Part shown: piece by piece, positions 1 through 8,104 of the stretch | Layout of the letters: each line of letters opens with the position of its first letter | Numbering within the stretch: position 1 is the first letter of the stretch | Assembly: GCA_002471015.1 (NCBI GenBank) | Contig: DKPB01000083.1 | Span: 29,767 to 93,766 of the forward strand | Length of the DNA stretch: 64,000 nucleotides | Origin: Stenotrophomonas sp. UBA7346 | GTDB taxonomy: Bacteria; Pseudomonadota; Gammaproteobacteria; Xanthomonadales; Xanthomonadaceae | Direction: 5' to 3' | Program-made: the position numbers and the translations under genes | The notes under the pieces: generated by a model | What the model saw: only the letters and a program-made list of their open reading frames with translations | Told to the model about the DNA's origin: nothing | The model's database searches: none

Positions 1-20
1 CCCATCTGATGGCCAGGCCG

Positions 21-881
21 ATGACCGTAGAAAAGAACCAGCGTGAGCTCGAAGCCGGTATCCATACCGACCTGCAGGGCCGGCTCACCTACGGCGGCTA
101 CCTGCGCCTGGACCAGCTGCTGTCGGCCCAGCAGCCGCTGTCCAGCCCACCGCACCACGACGAAATGCTGTTCATCATCCAGCACCAGACCTCGGAGCTG
201 TGGCTCAAGCTGCTGGCCCACGAGCTGCGCGCCGCGCGCGGCCACATGCAGCGTGACGAGGTCTGGCAGTGCCGCAAGGTGCTGGCCCGGGCCAAGCAGG
301 TGCTGCGCCTGCTGACCGAGCAGTGGGCGGTGCTGGAAACCCTCACCCCTTCCGAATACATGGGCTTCCGCGACGTGCTGGGCCCGTCCTCGGGCTTCCA
401 GTCGCTGCAATACCGTTACATCGAGTTCCTGCTGGGCAACAAGAATGCCGACATGCTGGCGGTGTTCGCCTATGACCCGGCCGGGCAGGCGCAGCTGCGC
501 GAGGTGCTGGAAGCCCCCAGCCTGTACGAGGAGTTCCTGGCCTACCTGTCGCGCTTCGGCCATGCCATCCCGGCAACCTATGAAGGCCATGACTGGACCC
601 AGTCGCATATCAGCGACCCGGCCCTGCGCCAGGTGTTCGAGAACATCTACCAGGACACCGACCGTTACTGGCGCGAGTACTCGCTGTGCGAGGACCTTGT
701 GGACCTGGAAACCCAGTTCCAGCTGTGGCGCTTCCGCCATATGCGCACGGTGATGCGGGTGATCGGCTTCAAGCGCGGCACCGGCGGTTCCAGTGGCGTG
801 GGCTTTCTCAAGCAGGCGCTGGAGTTGACCTTCTTCCCGGAACTGTTCGAAGTGCGCACCAGCATCCGGGCCGACGCCTGA
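21..881 (+). CDS. kynA: Tryptophan 2,3-dioxygenase
   Basis: Cytosolic heme enzyme that oxidises L-tryptophan to N-formylkynurenine, the first step of the kynurenine route. I chose the ATG at 21 rather than the in-frame ATG at 9, because the 286-residue product then starts MTVEKN like xanthomonad homologues. With that start the active-site histidine falls at 55 (IIQHQTSE) and the heme-ligand histidine at 240 (WRFRHMRT), the numbering of the Xanthomonas campestris enzyme as I remember it. The glycine-rich loop GTGGSSGVGF is intact. No other kynurenine gene is visible nearby, so the next enzyme must be encoded elsewhere. The sequence upstream lies outside the window, so promoter and operon status cannot be judged. 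Confidence 0.95.
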   Translation: MTVEKNQRELEAGIHTDLQGRLTYGGYLRLDQLLSAQQPLSSPPHHDEMLFIIQHQTSELWLKLLAHELRAARGHMQRDEVWQCRKVLARAKQVLRLLTEQWAVLETLTPSEYMGFRDVLGPSSGFQSLQYRYIEFLLGNKNADMLAVFAYDPAGQAQLREVLEAPSLYEEFLAYLSRFGHAIPATYEGHDWTQSHISDPALRQVFENIYQDTDRYWREYSLCEDLVDLETQFQLWRFRHMRTVMRVIGFKRGTGGSSGVGFLKQALELTFFPELFEVRTSIRADA

Positions 882-1089
882 GTTCCTGCCCGGGACTGAA
901 ACCTCAACCTATTCAGGGGCTTGTGCTGGGCGCGCAGGTACCGGAGGGGGGCGTTTGTGCGGCAATCTCCGGTGCTTGCCTGCGGCGGTATCCATTTGAC
1001 GCGGTACAGCTGCTTCGGTGATCCTCGCCCGTCGCGCCGGTTCCGGCCGACTTTTTCGTACTTGCCCAATCATTCCAGGGGACACCCGC

Positions 1090-2583
1090 ATGAGCGCTGC
1101 CGCGCCGAACTCAACACCCACCCCGGCGCCCGTGCCGGAGTTCACCAACCTGCTCGGTCACCCGCGTCCGCTGTGGATGCTGTTCATGACCGAGTTCTTC
1201 GAGCGATTTGCGTTCTACGGTATCCGCTGGGCGTTGACGCTGTACATCGTGGCCCAGTTCTCCGAGAGCCAGGCCGGTGCCAGCAAGCTCTACGGCGCCT
1301 ATCTGGCGCTGGTGTATGCGGCGGCCCTGTTCGGCGGCTTCGTCGCCGACCGGATCATCGGTTACCAGCGTTCCATCCTGATCGGCGCGGCGGTGATGTC
1401 GCTGGGCCTGTTCCTGATCGCCATCCCCAATGACCAGGTGTTCCGTATCGGCCTGGCCACGGTGATCGCGGGCAACGGCCTGTTCAAGCCGAACATCTCC
1501 AGCATGGTCGGGCAGTTGTACGGCATCAACGACTCGCGGCGTGATTCGGGCTTCACCATCTTCTATATGGGCATCAACGCCGGTGCGCTGGTTGCCCCGG
1601 TGCTGACCGGCATCCTGGCCGAGAATGTGTTCGGCACCGAAGCCATGCCGGCTTACAAGTACGTGTTCATCGCCTCGGGCGTCGGCATGCTGATCAGCCT
1701 GGTGTGGTTCTGGTTTGGCCGTCGCCAGCTCGGCGAAATCGGCAAGCCGCCGGCCGGTGGTGAAGGCATGGGCCGCACCATCGCCGTGCTGGTGGGTTCG
1801 CTGGTGGCGGTGCCGGTTGCCTATGCGCTGCTGTCCATCGATGCCGGCATCCTTGGCTGGATCCTGGGCGGCCTGTTCACCGCACTGTGCGTGATGATCC
1901 TGGTCGAGGGCATCCGCGAGGGCAAGGTGGCGCGTGACCGTGCCATCGCCATGCTGATCATCTTCGTGTTCAACGTGCTGTTCTTCATGTTCTTCGAACA
2001 GGCAGGCAGCTCGTTCAACTTCCTGGCGCAGAACATCGTCAACCGTGACCTGGGTGGCTGGACCTTCCCGATTGGCTGGTTCCAATCGGTCAACTCGGTC
2101 GCCATCCTGGCCCTTGGCCCGATCTTCGTCTGGCTGTGGACCGCGCTGGGCAAGGCCAACCCGTCCATCCCGCGCAAGTTCGGCCTGGGGCTGATCTTCA
2201 ACGGCTTGGCCTTCCTGCTGCTGATGTACGCGCTGTCCTCGCTGGTCGACGGCGCTGGCAAGATCCCGTTCTGGACCCTGTTCATGGTCTACGTGATCCA
2301 GACCGTCGGTGAGCTGTGCCTGTCGCCGATTGGCCTGTCGATGACCACCAAGCTGGCCCCGCTCAAGGTGGTGGGCCTGGCGATGGGCGGCTGGTTCCTG
2401 TCCACCGCCATCGGCAACAACCTGTCGGGCATCTTCGCCGCGGTGGTCAGTGGCGAGAGCGGCATGACGGTGGAGTCGGCCCTGAAGGGCTATACGTTCG
2501 GCTTCTGGTCGCTGCTGGGTGCAGGCGTGCTGCTGTTCCTGATCGCCCCGCTGGTGCAGAAGCTCATGCACGGTGTGAAGTAA
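1090..2583 (+). CDS. POT/PTR-family proton-coupled peptide transporter
   Basis: Inner-membrane transporter of about 497 residues, probably importing di- and tripeptides with protons. The family signature is visible near the N-terminus: the FFERFAFYGIRW stretch (ExxERFxYY-type motif, about residues 37-48) follows a short Pro/Ala-rich cytosolic tail. Numerous hydrophobic helices follow, as expected for the 12-14 helix fold, and the motif GELCLSPIGLSM is present near residue 410. The ATG at 1090 is chosen over an upstream in-frame start because the longer version would add a basic, non-conserved leader. The thioredoxin-like lipoprotein gene starts 10 bases after the stop with its own AAGGAG, so the two are probably co-transcribed. 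Exact substrate cannot be read from sequence. Confidence 0.92.
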   Translation: MSAAAPNSTPTPAPVPEFTNLLGHPRPLWMLFMTEFFERFAFYGIRWALTLYIVAQFSESQAGASKLYGAYLALVYAAALFGGFVADRIIGYQRSILIGAAVMSLGLFLIAIPNDQVFRIGLATVIAGNGLFKPNISSMVGQLYGINDSRRDSGFTIFYMGINAGALVAPVLTGILAENVFGTEAMPAYKYVFIASGVGMLISLVWFWFGRRQLGEIGKPPAGGEGMGRTIAVLVGSLVAVPVAYALLSIDAGILGWILGGLFTALCVMILVEGIREGKVARDRAIAMLIIFVFNVLFFMFFEQAGSSFNFLAQNIVNRDLGGWTFPIGWFQSVNSVAILALGPIFVWLWTALGKANPSIPRKFGLGLIFNGLAFLLLMYALSSLVDGAGKIPFWTLFMVYVIQTVGELCLSPIGLSMTTKLAPLKVVGLAMGGWFLSTAIGNNLSGIFAAVVSGESGMTVESALKGYTFGFWSLLGAGVLLFLIAPLVQKLMHGVK

Positions 2584-2593
2584 GGAGTCTGCG

Positions 2594-3187
2594 ATGAAAC
2601 CGCTGTTCGGAATGGTTCCCCTGTTGCTCACCGTCGCGTTGGCGGGCTGCAATCAACCGCCTGCCGCCCAACCCGAGAAAGTGCAGCCGCTGGATACTTC
2701 CGAGCAGAAGGCACCGGTGGCTGACACCAGCCAGCCGGTGGCCTCGGGCAATACCCCCACCGCCGCGGACATCGCGGCGGTGGCCGGGCTCAACGCGCAG
2801 TTCGACCCCGCCCGCGATCCGGTCGCGGATCTGGAAACGGCCAAGGTCGAGGCCCAGCGTGGCGGCAAGCGGATCATGCTGGACGTGGGCGGCGAGTGGT
2901 GCTCCTGGTGCCACCTGCTGGACGCCTTCATGGAAGGCGATTCGGAGCTGCGCCGTTTCCGCGATGCCAACTATGTGTGGATGAAGGTCAACTACAGCGA
3001 GAACAACGAGAACGCTGCCTTCCTGTCGCGCTTCCCGGAGATCAAGGGCTATCCGCACCTGTTCGTGCTGGATGCAGAAGGTCAGCTGCTGCATTCGCAG
3101 TTCACTGGCGATCTGGAGAAGGGCAAGGGTTACGACCGCGCCAAGTTCGATGCCTTCCTGAAAGCATGGGCACCGCCGGCGAAGTAA
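2594..3187 (+). CDS. Thioredoxin-like lipoprotein
   Basis: 197-residue exported protein. The N-terminus is a lipoprotein signal ending in LAGC, so the mature protein should be anchored by its Cys at about residue 19. A Pro/Thr-rich linker leads into a thioredoxin-fold domain (about 80-195) with the active-site-like sequence WCSWCH (CxxC) preceded by LDVGGE, and the later cis-Pro region IKGYPHLFVLD. This resembles the thiol-disulfide domain of DsbD or thioredoxin_7 proteins. The strong AAGGAG at 2582-2587 overlaps the stop of the peptide transporter, suggesting coupling. A periplasmic role in reducing or isomerising thiols is likely, but the partner is unknown. A clear intrinsic terminator follows. 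Confidence 0.8.
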   Translation: MKPLFGMVPLLLTVALAGCNQPPAAQPEKVQPLDTSEQKAPVADTSQPVASGNTPTAADIAAVAGLNAQFDPARDPVADLETAKVEAQRGGKRIMLDVGGEWCSWCHLLDAFMEGDSELRRFRDANYVWMKVNYSENNENAAFLSRFPEIKGYPHLFVLDAEGQLLHSQFTGDLEKGKGYDRAKFDAFLKAWAPPAK

Positions 3188-3212
3188 GCCTGCGATGTGC
3201 TTGAACGAAAAC

Positions 3213-3233
3213 GGCGCCGGAAGGCGCCTTTTT
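3213..3233 (+). terminator. Rho-independent terminator after the thioredoxin-like lipoprotein
   Basis: GGCGCC stem, GGAA loop, GGCGCC, then TTTTT. It lies 26 bases past the stop codon and ends the transporter-lipoprotein transcript. Confidence 0.85.
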
Positions 3234-3238
3234 CTTGC

Positions 3239-3270
3239 CCCCTCCCTTGCGCATAGCGCAGGGGAGGGGG
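3239..3270. repeat. Palindromic repeat, CTCCCTTGCGC family
   Basis: CCCTCCCTTGCGC, a short centre, then GCGCAGGGGAGGG: an imperfect palindrome directly behind the terminator. Related copies occur at about 35194-35231, 35270-35311, 51549-51591 and 56029-56067. It is an intergenic REP-like element found only outside genes here. Confidence 0.75.
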
Positions 3271-3358
3271 CAAAGCAACAGCCGCCATCTTCATTTTGTT
3301 CGCCCGCGGCCGCTAACGAAGCAATCCCCCTGCATCCGGCTCATCGCCCTCTTTCCCC

Positions 3359-4474
3359 ATGCAGCCAGCTGCCAGCCCCGATTCCAGCCCCGCGACCACC
3401 GTACAGGACCTGTCTGGCACCAGCCTGCCCACGGTGGAGGAACTGCTGGACGAAAGCGCAGCACCGGAAGAGCCCGCACCGCCGGCGCACTACCGGCTGC
3501 CGCAGGCGGCGGTGCCGCCCAACATCATGCTGCAGTCGGCGGTGACGCGACTGGTGGAACAGAAGGAGCAGATCGACCAGGTCGCGCGTAATGGTCTGCT
3601 CGCAGGCCTGCTGCCGAGCGAATGGAGCAGCAGCCCCGGCAACGAACTGCGTGCCTTCGTTGCCTCGGTGGTGCCGTTTGCCTCGGACGCCGCGCGCGGT
3701 GAGACCACTGCCGCGCGGGTGCCGCTGAAGTTCCTGCTGGGGCATTCACAGCGCTGGGGCGTCCGGGATGTGGCCGAGCCCAGATCGTTGTCGGCCTATC
3801 TGGCCAGTGATGACCGCGCCAACAGTGGCAGCCCGGAGCATGCCGAGGTGATGTTGTTGGCACCGCTGGGGCTGGCCTGGGCGCACAGTGGCCGCAGCCG
3901 CGTGGGCTTTCTGCGCAGCATGGGCGTCGAGTCGATGGCGGCGCGGGTCACTGCCTTGCCGTATCCGACGGCGGCGCAGCTGGCGCTGTACCAGGTCCAC
4001 TGCGATGGCCTGCCGCAGGTGTGGTGCGTGCTGGACAAGCGCAAGCTGCGCGCGCTGTCCGCGCCGGCGTTGACCCTGCCGTTGTTGACCGCCTATGGAG
4101 TGGACGCGCCACAGTCATGGCCATCCAACTGGCCCGATCCGTCCGAGGTTGGCGCGGAGTTGGCATTGGCGCGTACCGGCAAGACTGTCGCCGAGGTCGA
4201 CCTGGTCAAGCTGGTGGACAAAATTGGACGCAGCCGGGCCGGCGAGGCCTGGGCCGGCGCCAGTCTGATGCAGCTGCACACCTGGGTACCACGCTGGCGC
4301 TTCTTCCTGGCCTCGTTCATCGGTCTGCCGGCAGGCCTGTTGTTGCTGGCCGCGCTGGCCCTGCCGGGGCGGGTGGAAGCAGCGGCCGTGGCGGCCGCAC
4401 TTGGCTTTGCCGGCGGTGCCATCGCCGCATTGGCCGCGCCGTGGATCTACGCGCAGCGCAAGCACCTGAGCTGA
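3359..4474 (+). CDS. Uncharacterised protein with C-terminal membrane hairpin
   Basis: 371 residues; I do not recognise the family. The first 45 residues are Pro/Glu/Ala-rich and probably disordered. The middle (about 50-300) is mixed alpha/beta in character, with the segment PLKFLLGHSQRWGVRD and later a conserved-looking LARTGKTVAEVDLVKLVDKIGRS stretch read in part here. Two hydrophobic segments at about 310-335 and 340-362 end in a short basic tail, suggesting a cytosolic body tethered to the inner membrane. Codon use looks like its neighbours. The gene converges on marR; both stop codons lie in one shared hairpin. No operon partner is evident, as the upstream gene has its own terminator. 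Confidence 0.75.
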   Translation: MQPAASPDSSPATTVQDLSGTSLPTVEELLDESAAPEEPAPPAHYRLPQAAVPPNIMLQSAVTRLVEQKEQIDQVARNGLLAGLLPSEWSSSPGNELRAFVASVVPFASDAARGETTAARVPLKFLLGHSQRWGVRDVAEPRSLSAYLASDDRANSGSPEHAEVMLLAPLGLAWAHSGRSRVGFLRSMGVESMAARVTALPYPTAAQLALYQVHCDGLPQVWCVLDKRKLRALSAPALTLPLLTAYGVDAPQSWPSNWPDPSEVGAELALARTGKTVAEVDLVKLVDKIGRSRAGEAWAGASLMQLHTWVPRWRFFLASFIGLPAGLLLLAALALPGRVEAAAVAAALGFAGGAIAALAAPWIYAQRKHLS

Positions 4475-4492
4475 TCGTCGGCGACGATCAGC
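4470..4492. terminator. Shared hairpin between convergent genes
   Basis: Perfect 10-bp stem GCTGATCGTC / GACGATCAGC with a 3-base loop. It contains the stop codons of both the upstream plus-strand gene and the marR gene. There is no T tract, so it may act as a bidirectional hairpin or be an RNA-stability element rather than a classical terminator. Confidence 0.5.
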
Positions 4493-4982
4493 CTTCGGTC
4501 ATGCGCTGCAGGCCGGCATCTGCCAGACGCGTGATCAGGCGTTCCAGCACCTGTTCTTCTTCCTCGCTGAGCGCCGACATCAGGCGGCGTTCCATCTCGA
4601 TCACCATCGGTGCGATGGTCTCGTAGACCTCGAAGCCGGCGGCCGACAGTGCCAGCACCGAGCGCCGGCGGTCATCGCCATGGGTCTCGCGTTTGATGAA
4701 ACCGCGTTCCAGCAGGCGCGCCACGGCGCGGCTGACGGCCACCTTGTCCATCGCCGTGCGCTCGGACACTTCGCTGGCCGAGGAGCCCGGGTACAGCGCC
4801 AGGATGGTGATCACCCGCCATTCGGGAATGGCCAGGCCATAGCGCTCGCCGTACAGCCGGGCGATGTTGCCGCTCACCCGGTTGGACAACACGCTGATGC
4901 GGTAAGGCAGGAACTGCTCAAGATCCAGCAACACGTGCGAGGCGCGGATGCTGGTGGACTTGCTGTAATCGGAAGAGCTCAT
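4488..4982 (-). CDS. MarR-family transcriptional regulator, probable repressor of hppD
   Basis: 164-residue winged-helix regulator. The ATG at 4982 is preferred over an upstream GTG at 4994 because AAGGTG lies 9 bases before the ATG. The helix-turn-helix and wing are recognisable in the segments ASEVSERTAMDKVAVSRAVA and LLERGFIKRETHGDDRRRSV. It is transcribed away from hppD across 126 bases that hold a palindrome inside the apparent hppD promoter. By location and by analogy with MarR-type regulators of aromatic catabolism, it probably represses hppD and its own gene until a tyrosine-pathway intermediate binds. The ligand is an inference. Confidence 0.85.
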   Translation of the reverse strand: MSSSDYSKSTSIRASHVLLDLEQFLPYRISVLSNRVSGNIARLYGERYGLAIPEWRVITILALYPGSSASEVSERTAMDKVAVSRAVARLLERGFIKRETHGDDRRRSVLALSAAGFEVYETIAPMVIEMERRLMSALSEEEEQVLERLITRLADAGLQRMTEG

Positions 4983-4995
4983 GCTGCAGTGCACC

Positions 4996-5024
4996 TTGAT
5001 GGTGGTTTCATGTGAAACTATAAC
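4996..5024 (+). promoter_or_regulatory. hppD promoter with operator-like palindrome in its spacer
   Basis: TTGATG (4996-5001) and TATAAC (5019-5024) are separated by 17 bases. The spacer contains GTTTCATGTGAAAC (5005-5018), a 6-bp inverted repeat around TG. A repressor bound here would block polymerase, and the -35 side also overlaps the translation start region of the divergent marR gene, allowing autoregulation. Promoter and operator roles are inferred from sequence only. Confidence 0.6.
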
Positions 5025-5108
5025 CTTCGGTCCAGACCCGCTTTTTGGCGAGTCTTCCTGTTTTCATCGCCGGCACCCCGGCGACCGCCATGCTTCCGGA
5101 GGCAACCC

Positions 5109-6218
5109 ATGAATACCCCAACCGCATCCAACGCGCCCAACCTGGGCATGCAGGTCACCACCTTTGAAAACCCGATGGGCATCGATGGTTTTGAGTTCGT
5201 CGAGTTCGCCGCACCGGCGGGGCAGGCTGCCCAGCTGCACGACTACTTCAAGAACATGGGGTTCACGGCCGTCCTCCGCCACCGGCAGCGTGCTATTACC
5301 GTCTACCGTCAAGGCGGCGTCAACTTTCTTGTGAACGAGGAGCCCAACTCGTTCGCCGCCGACTTCGCCGCCAAGCATGGGCCGAGCGCCTGCGGCTTCG
5401 CCATCCGCTTCCAGAAGCCGGCCGCCGAAGTACTGTCGGCGGCCCTGGGCAACGGTGCCGAGGAAGTGGACCTGCTGGCCGAAACCCGCGCGGTACCGGC
5501 ACCGGTGATCAAGGGCATCGGTGATTGCATGCTGTACCTGGTGGACCGCTACGGTACGACCGGCAGCATCTACGATGCCGACTACGAGGTCATCGACGGT
5601 GCCGAGCAGAACCCGGTCGGCTTCGGCCTGACCTTCATCGACCACCTGACCCACAATCTGTACCTGGGCAACATGCAGCAGTGGTCGGACTATTACGAGC
5701 GCCTGTTCAACTTCCGCGAGATCCGCTACTTCGACATCAAGGGCGCAAAGACCGGCCTGGTGTCCAAGGCGATGACCGCACCGGACGGCGTCGTGCGCAT
5801 CCCGCTCAACGAGTCCTCCGACCCGAAGAGCCAGATCAACGAATACCTCGACGCCTACAAGGGCGAGGGCATCCAGCACATCGCCTGCTTCACCGACAAC
5901 ATCTACGACACCGTCGAGGCGATGCGCGCGCAGGGCATTGAGTTCCTGGACACGCCGGACACCTACTTCGATGTGGTCGACCTGCGCATTCCGAACAATG
6001 GCGAAGATGTCGAGCGCCTGCGCAGGAACAAGATCCTGATAGACGCCGACCCGGAAACCAAGCAGCGCAAGCTGCTGCAGATCTTCACCAAGAACTGCAT
6101 CGGCCCGATCTTCTTCGAGATCATCCAGCGCAAGGGCAATGAAGGGTTTGGCGAAGGCAACTTCCAGGCCTTGTTTGAAAGCATCGAGCGCGACCAGATG
6201 GATCGTGGCGTGCTGTAA
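5109..6218 (+). CDS. hppD: 4-hydroxyphenylpyruvate dioxygenase
   Basis: Cytosolic Fe(II) enzyme of 369 residues converting 4-hydroxyphenylpyruvate to homogentisate in tyrosine and phenylalanine breakdown. Two vicinal-oxygen-chelate halves are visible. The iron ligands are His179 (FIDHLTHN), His257 (GIQHIACF) and Glu337 (FFEIIQRK). The C-terminal segment GFGEGNFQALFESIERDQ is the typical lid helix. The ATG at 5109 is preceded by GGAGG at 5098-5102. The next enzyme of the path, hmgA, lies 586 bases downstream but is separated by a repeat-framed DUF559 gene, so co-transcription may be disturbed. A divergent MarR gene is the obvious regulator. Confidence 0.97.
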   Translation: MNTPTASNAPNLGMQVTTFENPMGIDGFEFVEFAAPAGQAAQLHDYFKNMGFTAVLRHRQRAITVYRQGGVNFLVNEEPNSFAADFAAKHGPSACGFAIRFQKPAAEVLSAALGNGAEEVDLLAETRAVPAPVIKGIGDCMLYLVDRYGTTGSIYDADYEVIDGAEQNPVGFGLTFIDHLTHNLYLGNMQQWSDYYERLFNFREIRYFDIKGAKTGLVSKAMTAPDGVVRIPLNESSDPKSQINEYLDAYKGEGIQHIACFTDNIYDTVEAMRAQGIEFLDTPDTYFDVVDLRIPNNGEDVERLRRNKILIDADPETKQRKLLQIFTKNCIGPIFFEIIQRKGNEGFGEGNFQALFESIERDQMDRGVL

Positions 6219-6238
6219 GACGCAACGCGCTATAGGAC

Positions 6239-6279
6239 ATAGCCCCTCTCCCGCCGGGAGAGGGGTTGGGGTGAGGGCG
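6239..6279. repeat. CCCCTCTCCC-family palindromic repeat, left copy
   Basis: GCCCCTCTCCC, short loop, GGGAGAGGGG followed by TTGGGGTGAGGG. It lies between hppD and the DUF559 gene, in opposite orientation to the copy that ends that gene (6671-6716). Other copies: 6737-6775 and 29911-29947, with a partial copy near 29755-29822. Confidence 0.8.
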
Positions 6280-6319
6280 AAGCTGCTAAAGATCACGGAA
6301 GGCGCAAGGAGGCCGTTTC

Positions 6320-6718
6320 ATGAGCTACAGCAGCAAACCGCCATTACCCACGGTTACTCTGGGCCGCGCCCGCAGGCTTCGCCGTAACCAGAACGACGCC
6401 GAGCGCAAGCTCTGGAACAGGTTGAGGAGCGGCCAGCTGTGCGGCTTGAAGTTTCGCAGGCAGCATCCGGTTCCGCCGTACATCGTGGATTTTTACTGTG
6501 AGGCCAAACGGCTGGTGGTGGAGCTCGATGGCTCACAGCACAATGAAGACATTGATCGCGTACGCACTCGATTCCTGGAACAGCAAGGTTTGACCGTATT
6601 GCGCTTCTGGGACAACGATGTGCTGCTGCAGGTGGATGCGGTGCTGGAAGCCATTCTGATGATGGCTGAAAGCCTTACCCTCACCCCAACCCCTCTCCCG
6701 GAGGGAGAGGGGCTTTAA
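6320..6718 (+). CDS. DUF559-family endonuclease-like protein
   Basis: 132-residue protein of the DUF559 family, related to very-short-patch-repair endonucleases. It shows the family pattern: ARRLRRNQNDAERKLWNRLR, then FRRQHPVPPYIVDFYC with Asp57, and VVELDGSQH with Glu69, the latter two fitting a PD-(D/E)xK core; RFWDNDVL follows. AAGGAGG at 6306-6312 fixes the ATG. The last 15 residues (from about 118, ending PTPLPEGEGL) are encoded by an intergenic palindromic repeat whose inverted partner lies just before the gene. The gene interrupts the hppD-hmgA pair. Nuclease activity is likely by family, but no function is established for these repeat-framed copies as far as I know. Confidence 0.85.
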   Translation: MSYSSKPPLPTVTLGRARRLRRNQNDAERKLWNRLRSGQLCGLKFRRQHPVPPYIVDFYCEAKRLVVELDGSQHNEDIDRVRTRFLEQQGLTVLRFWDNDVLLQVDAVLEAILMMAESLTLTPTPLPEGEGL

Positions 6719-6775
6719 GCGGCATTGCTTCAGCTCTTACCCTCACCCCAACCTCTCTCCCGGAAGGGTGGGGCT
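6671..6775. repeat. Two CCCCTCTCCC-family repeats, right of the DUF559 gene
   Basis: CCCTCACCCCAACCCCTCTC with its palindromic partner at 6678-6715 supplies the 3' end and stop codon of the DUF559 gene. A second, slightly degenerate copy in the same orientation follows at 6737-6775, ending 29 bases before hmgA. Together with the copy at 6239-6279 they frame the gene as inverted repeats. Confidence 0.8.
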
Positions 6776-6804
6776 TTGAACGCAACAACACAGGCAGGTT
6801 CGTG

Positions 6805-8103
6805 ATGGTCAGCAACGCTTATCAATCCGGCTTCGGCAATGAGTTCGCCACCGAGGCTGTGCCCGGCACCTTGCCGGTAGGTCGCAATTCGCCGCAGCAG
6901 GTGGCGCACGGGCTGTATGCCGAACAGCTGACCGGCACCGCCTTCACCGCGCCGCGCGGCAGCAACCGCCGCAGCTGGCTGTACCGCATCCGCCCGGCGG
7001 CGATGCACGGTGAATTCACCTCGTTCGAGCAGCCGCACCTGCACAGCGATTTCAGCCATGCGGCCGCTTCGCCCAACCAGCTGCGCTGGGACCCGCTGCC
7101 GCTGCCCACCACGCCCACCGATTTCGTCGAGGGCCTGTACACGATGGGCGGCAACGGCTCGGCCGAAGCCCATAGCGGCGCAGGCATCCACCTGTATGCG
7201 GCCAACGCCGACATGCGCGGGCGCTACTTCTACAACGCCGATGGCGAGCTGTTGATCGTGCCGCAGCTCGGCCGCCTGCGCCTGCGCACCGAGCTGGGCG
7301 TGATCGAGATCGAACCGCAGCAGATCGCGGTGATCCCGCGCGGCGTGCGCTTCGCGGTGGAACTGCCGGATGGCCAGGCGCGTGGCTATGTCTGCGAGAA
7401 CTTCGGCGCGCTGCTGAAGCTGCCCGACCTCGGCCCGATCGGCAGCAATGGCCTGGCCAACCCGCGCGACTTCGAAACCCCGGTCGCCGCCTTCGAAAAC
7501 CTCGACGGCCAGTTCGAGCTGGTGGCCAAGTTCCAGGGCCGCCTGTGGCGCGCCGACATCGGCCACTCGCCGCTGGACGTGGTCGGCTGGCACGGCAACT
7601 ACGCGCCGTACCGCTACGACCTGCGCCACTTCAACACCATCGGCTCGATCAGCTACGACCACCCGGATCCATCGATCTTTCTGGTGCTGCATTCGGCCAG
7701 CGATACCCCGGGCACCAGCAACCTGGATTTCGTGATCTTCCCGCCGCGCTGGCTGGTGGCGCAGAACACCTTCCGCCCGCCGTGGTTCCACCGCAACATC
7801 GCCAGCGAGTTCATGGGCCTGATCCACGGTGCCTACGACGCCAAGGCCGAGGGCTTCGTGCCCGGCGGTGCGTCGATGCACAACTGCATGACCGGCCACG
7901 GCCCGGATGCGGCCACCTTCGACAAGGCCTCGCAGGCCGACCTGTCCAAGCCCGACGTGATCACCGACACCATGGCCTTCATGTTCGAGACCCGTGGCGT
8001 GATCCGCCCGACCGAACAGGCCATGCAGGCCGCGCACCGCCAGCGTGGCTACCAAGCCTGCTGGAGCGGGCTGCGCAACAACTTCGCGCCGCCGAAGAAC
8101 TGA
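6805..8103 (+). CDS. hmgA: Homogentisate 1,2-dioxygenase
   Basis: Iron enzyme of 432 residues that opens the ring of homogentisate to maleylacetoacetate, following HppD in tyrosine breakdown. Characteristic sequences are YQSGFGNEF at the N-terminus, the metal-site region PPWFHRNIASEFMGLIHG (His and Glu ligands) and MTGHGPDAATF (third ligand). Full family length. I chose the ATG at 6805 instead of the overlapping GTG at 6802, since homologues begin close to this point. The later genes of the path (maleylacetoacetate isomerase, fumarylacetoacetase) are not in this window. The stop is one base from the stop of a convergent gene. Confidence 0.96.
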   Translation: MVSNAYQSGFGNEFATEAVPGTLPVGRNSPQQVAHGLYAEQLTGTAFTAPRGSNRRSWLYRIRPAAMHGEFTSFEQPHLHSDFSHAAASPNQLRWDPLPLPTTPTDFVEGLYTMGGNGSAEAHSGAGIHLYAANADMRGRYFYNADGELLIVPQLGRLRLRTELGVIEIEPQQIAVIPRGVRFAVELPDGQARGYVCENFGALLKLPDLGPIGSNGLANPRDFETPVAAFENLDGQFELVAKFQGRLWRADIGHSPLDVVGWHGNYAPYRYDLRHFNTIGSISYDHPDPSIFLVLHSASDTPGTSNLDFVIFPPRWLVAQNTFRPPWFHRNIASEFMGLIHGAYDAKAEGFVPGGASMHNCMTGHGPDAATFDKASQADLSKPDVITDTMAFMFETRGVIRPTEQAMQAAHRQRGYQACWSGLRNNFAPPKN

Positions 8104-8104
8104 G

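Noticed and set aside
3195..3591. Small open frames around the repeat at 3240
   Set aside because: They begin within the terminator or repeat and overlap the following gene in other frames.
6754..6804. Second promoter just before hmgA
   Set aside because: Apart from the repeat, I found no pair of boxes with acceptable spacing.
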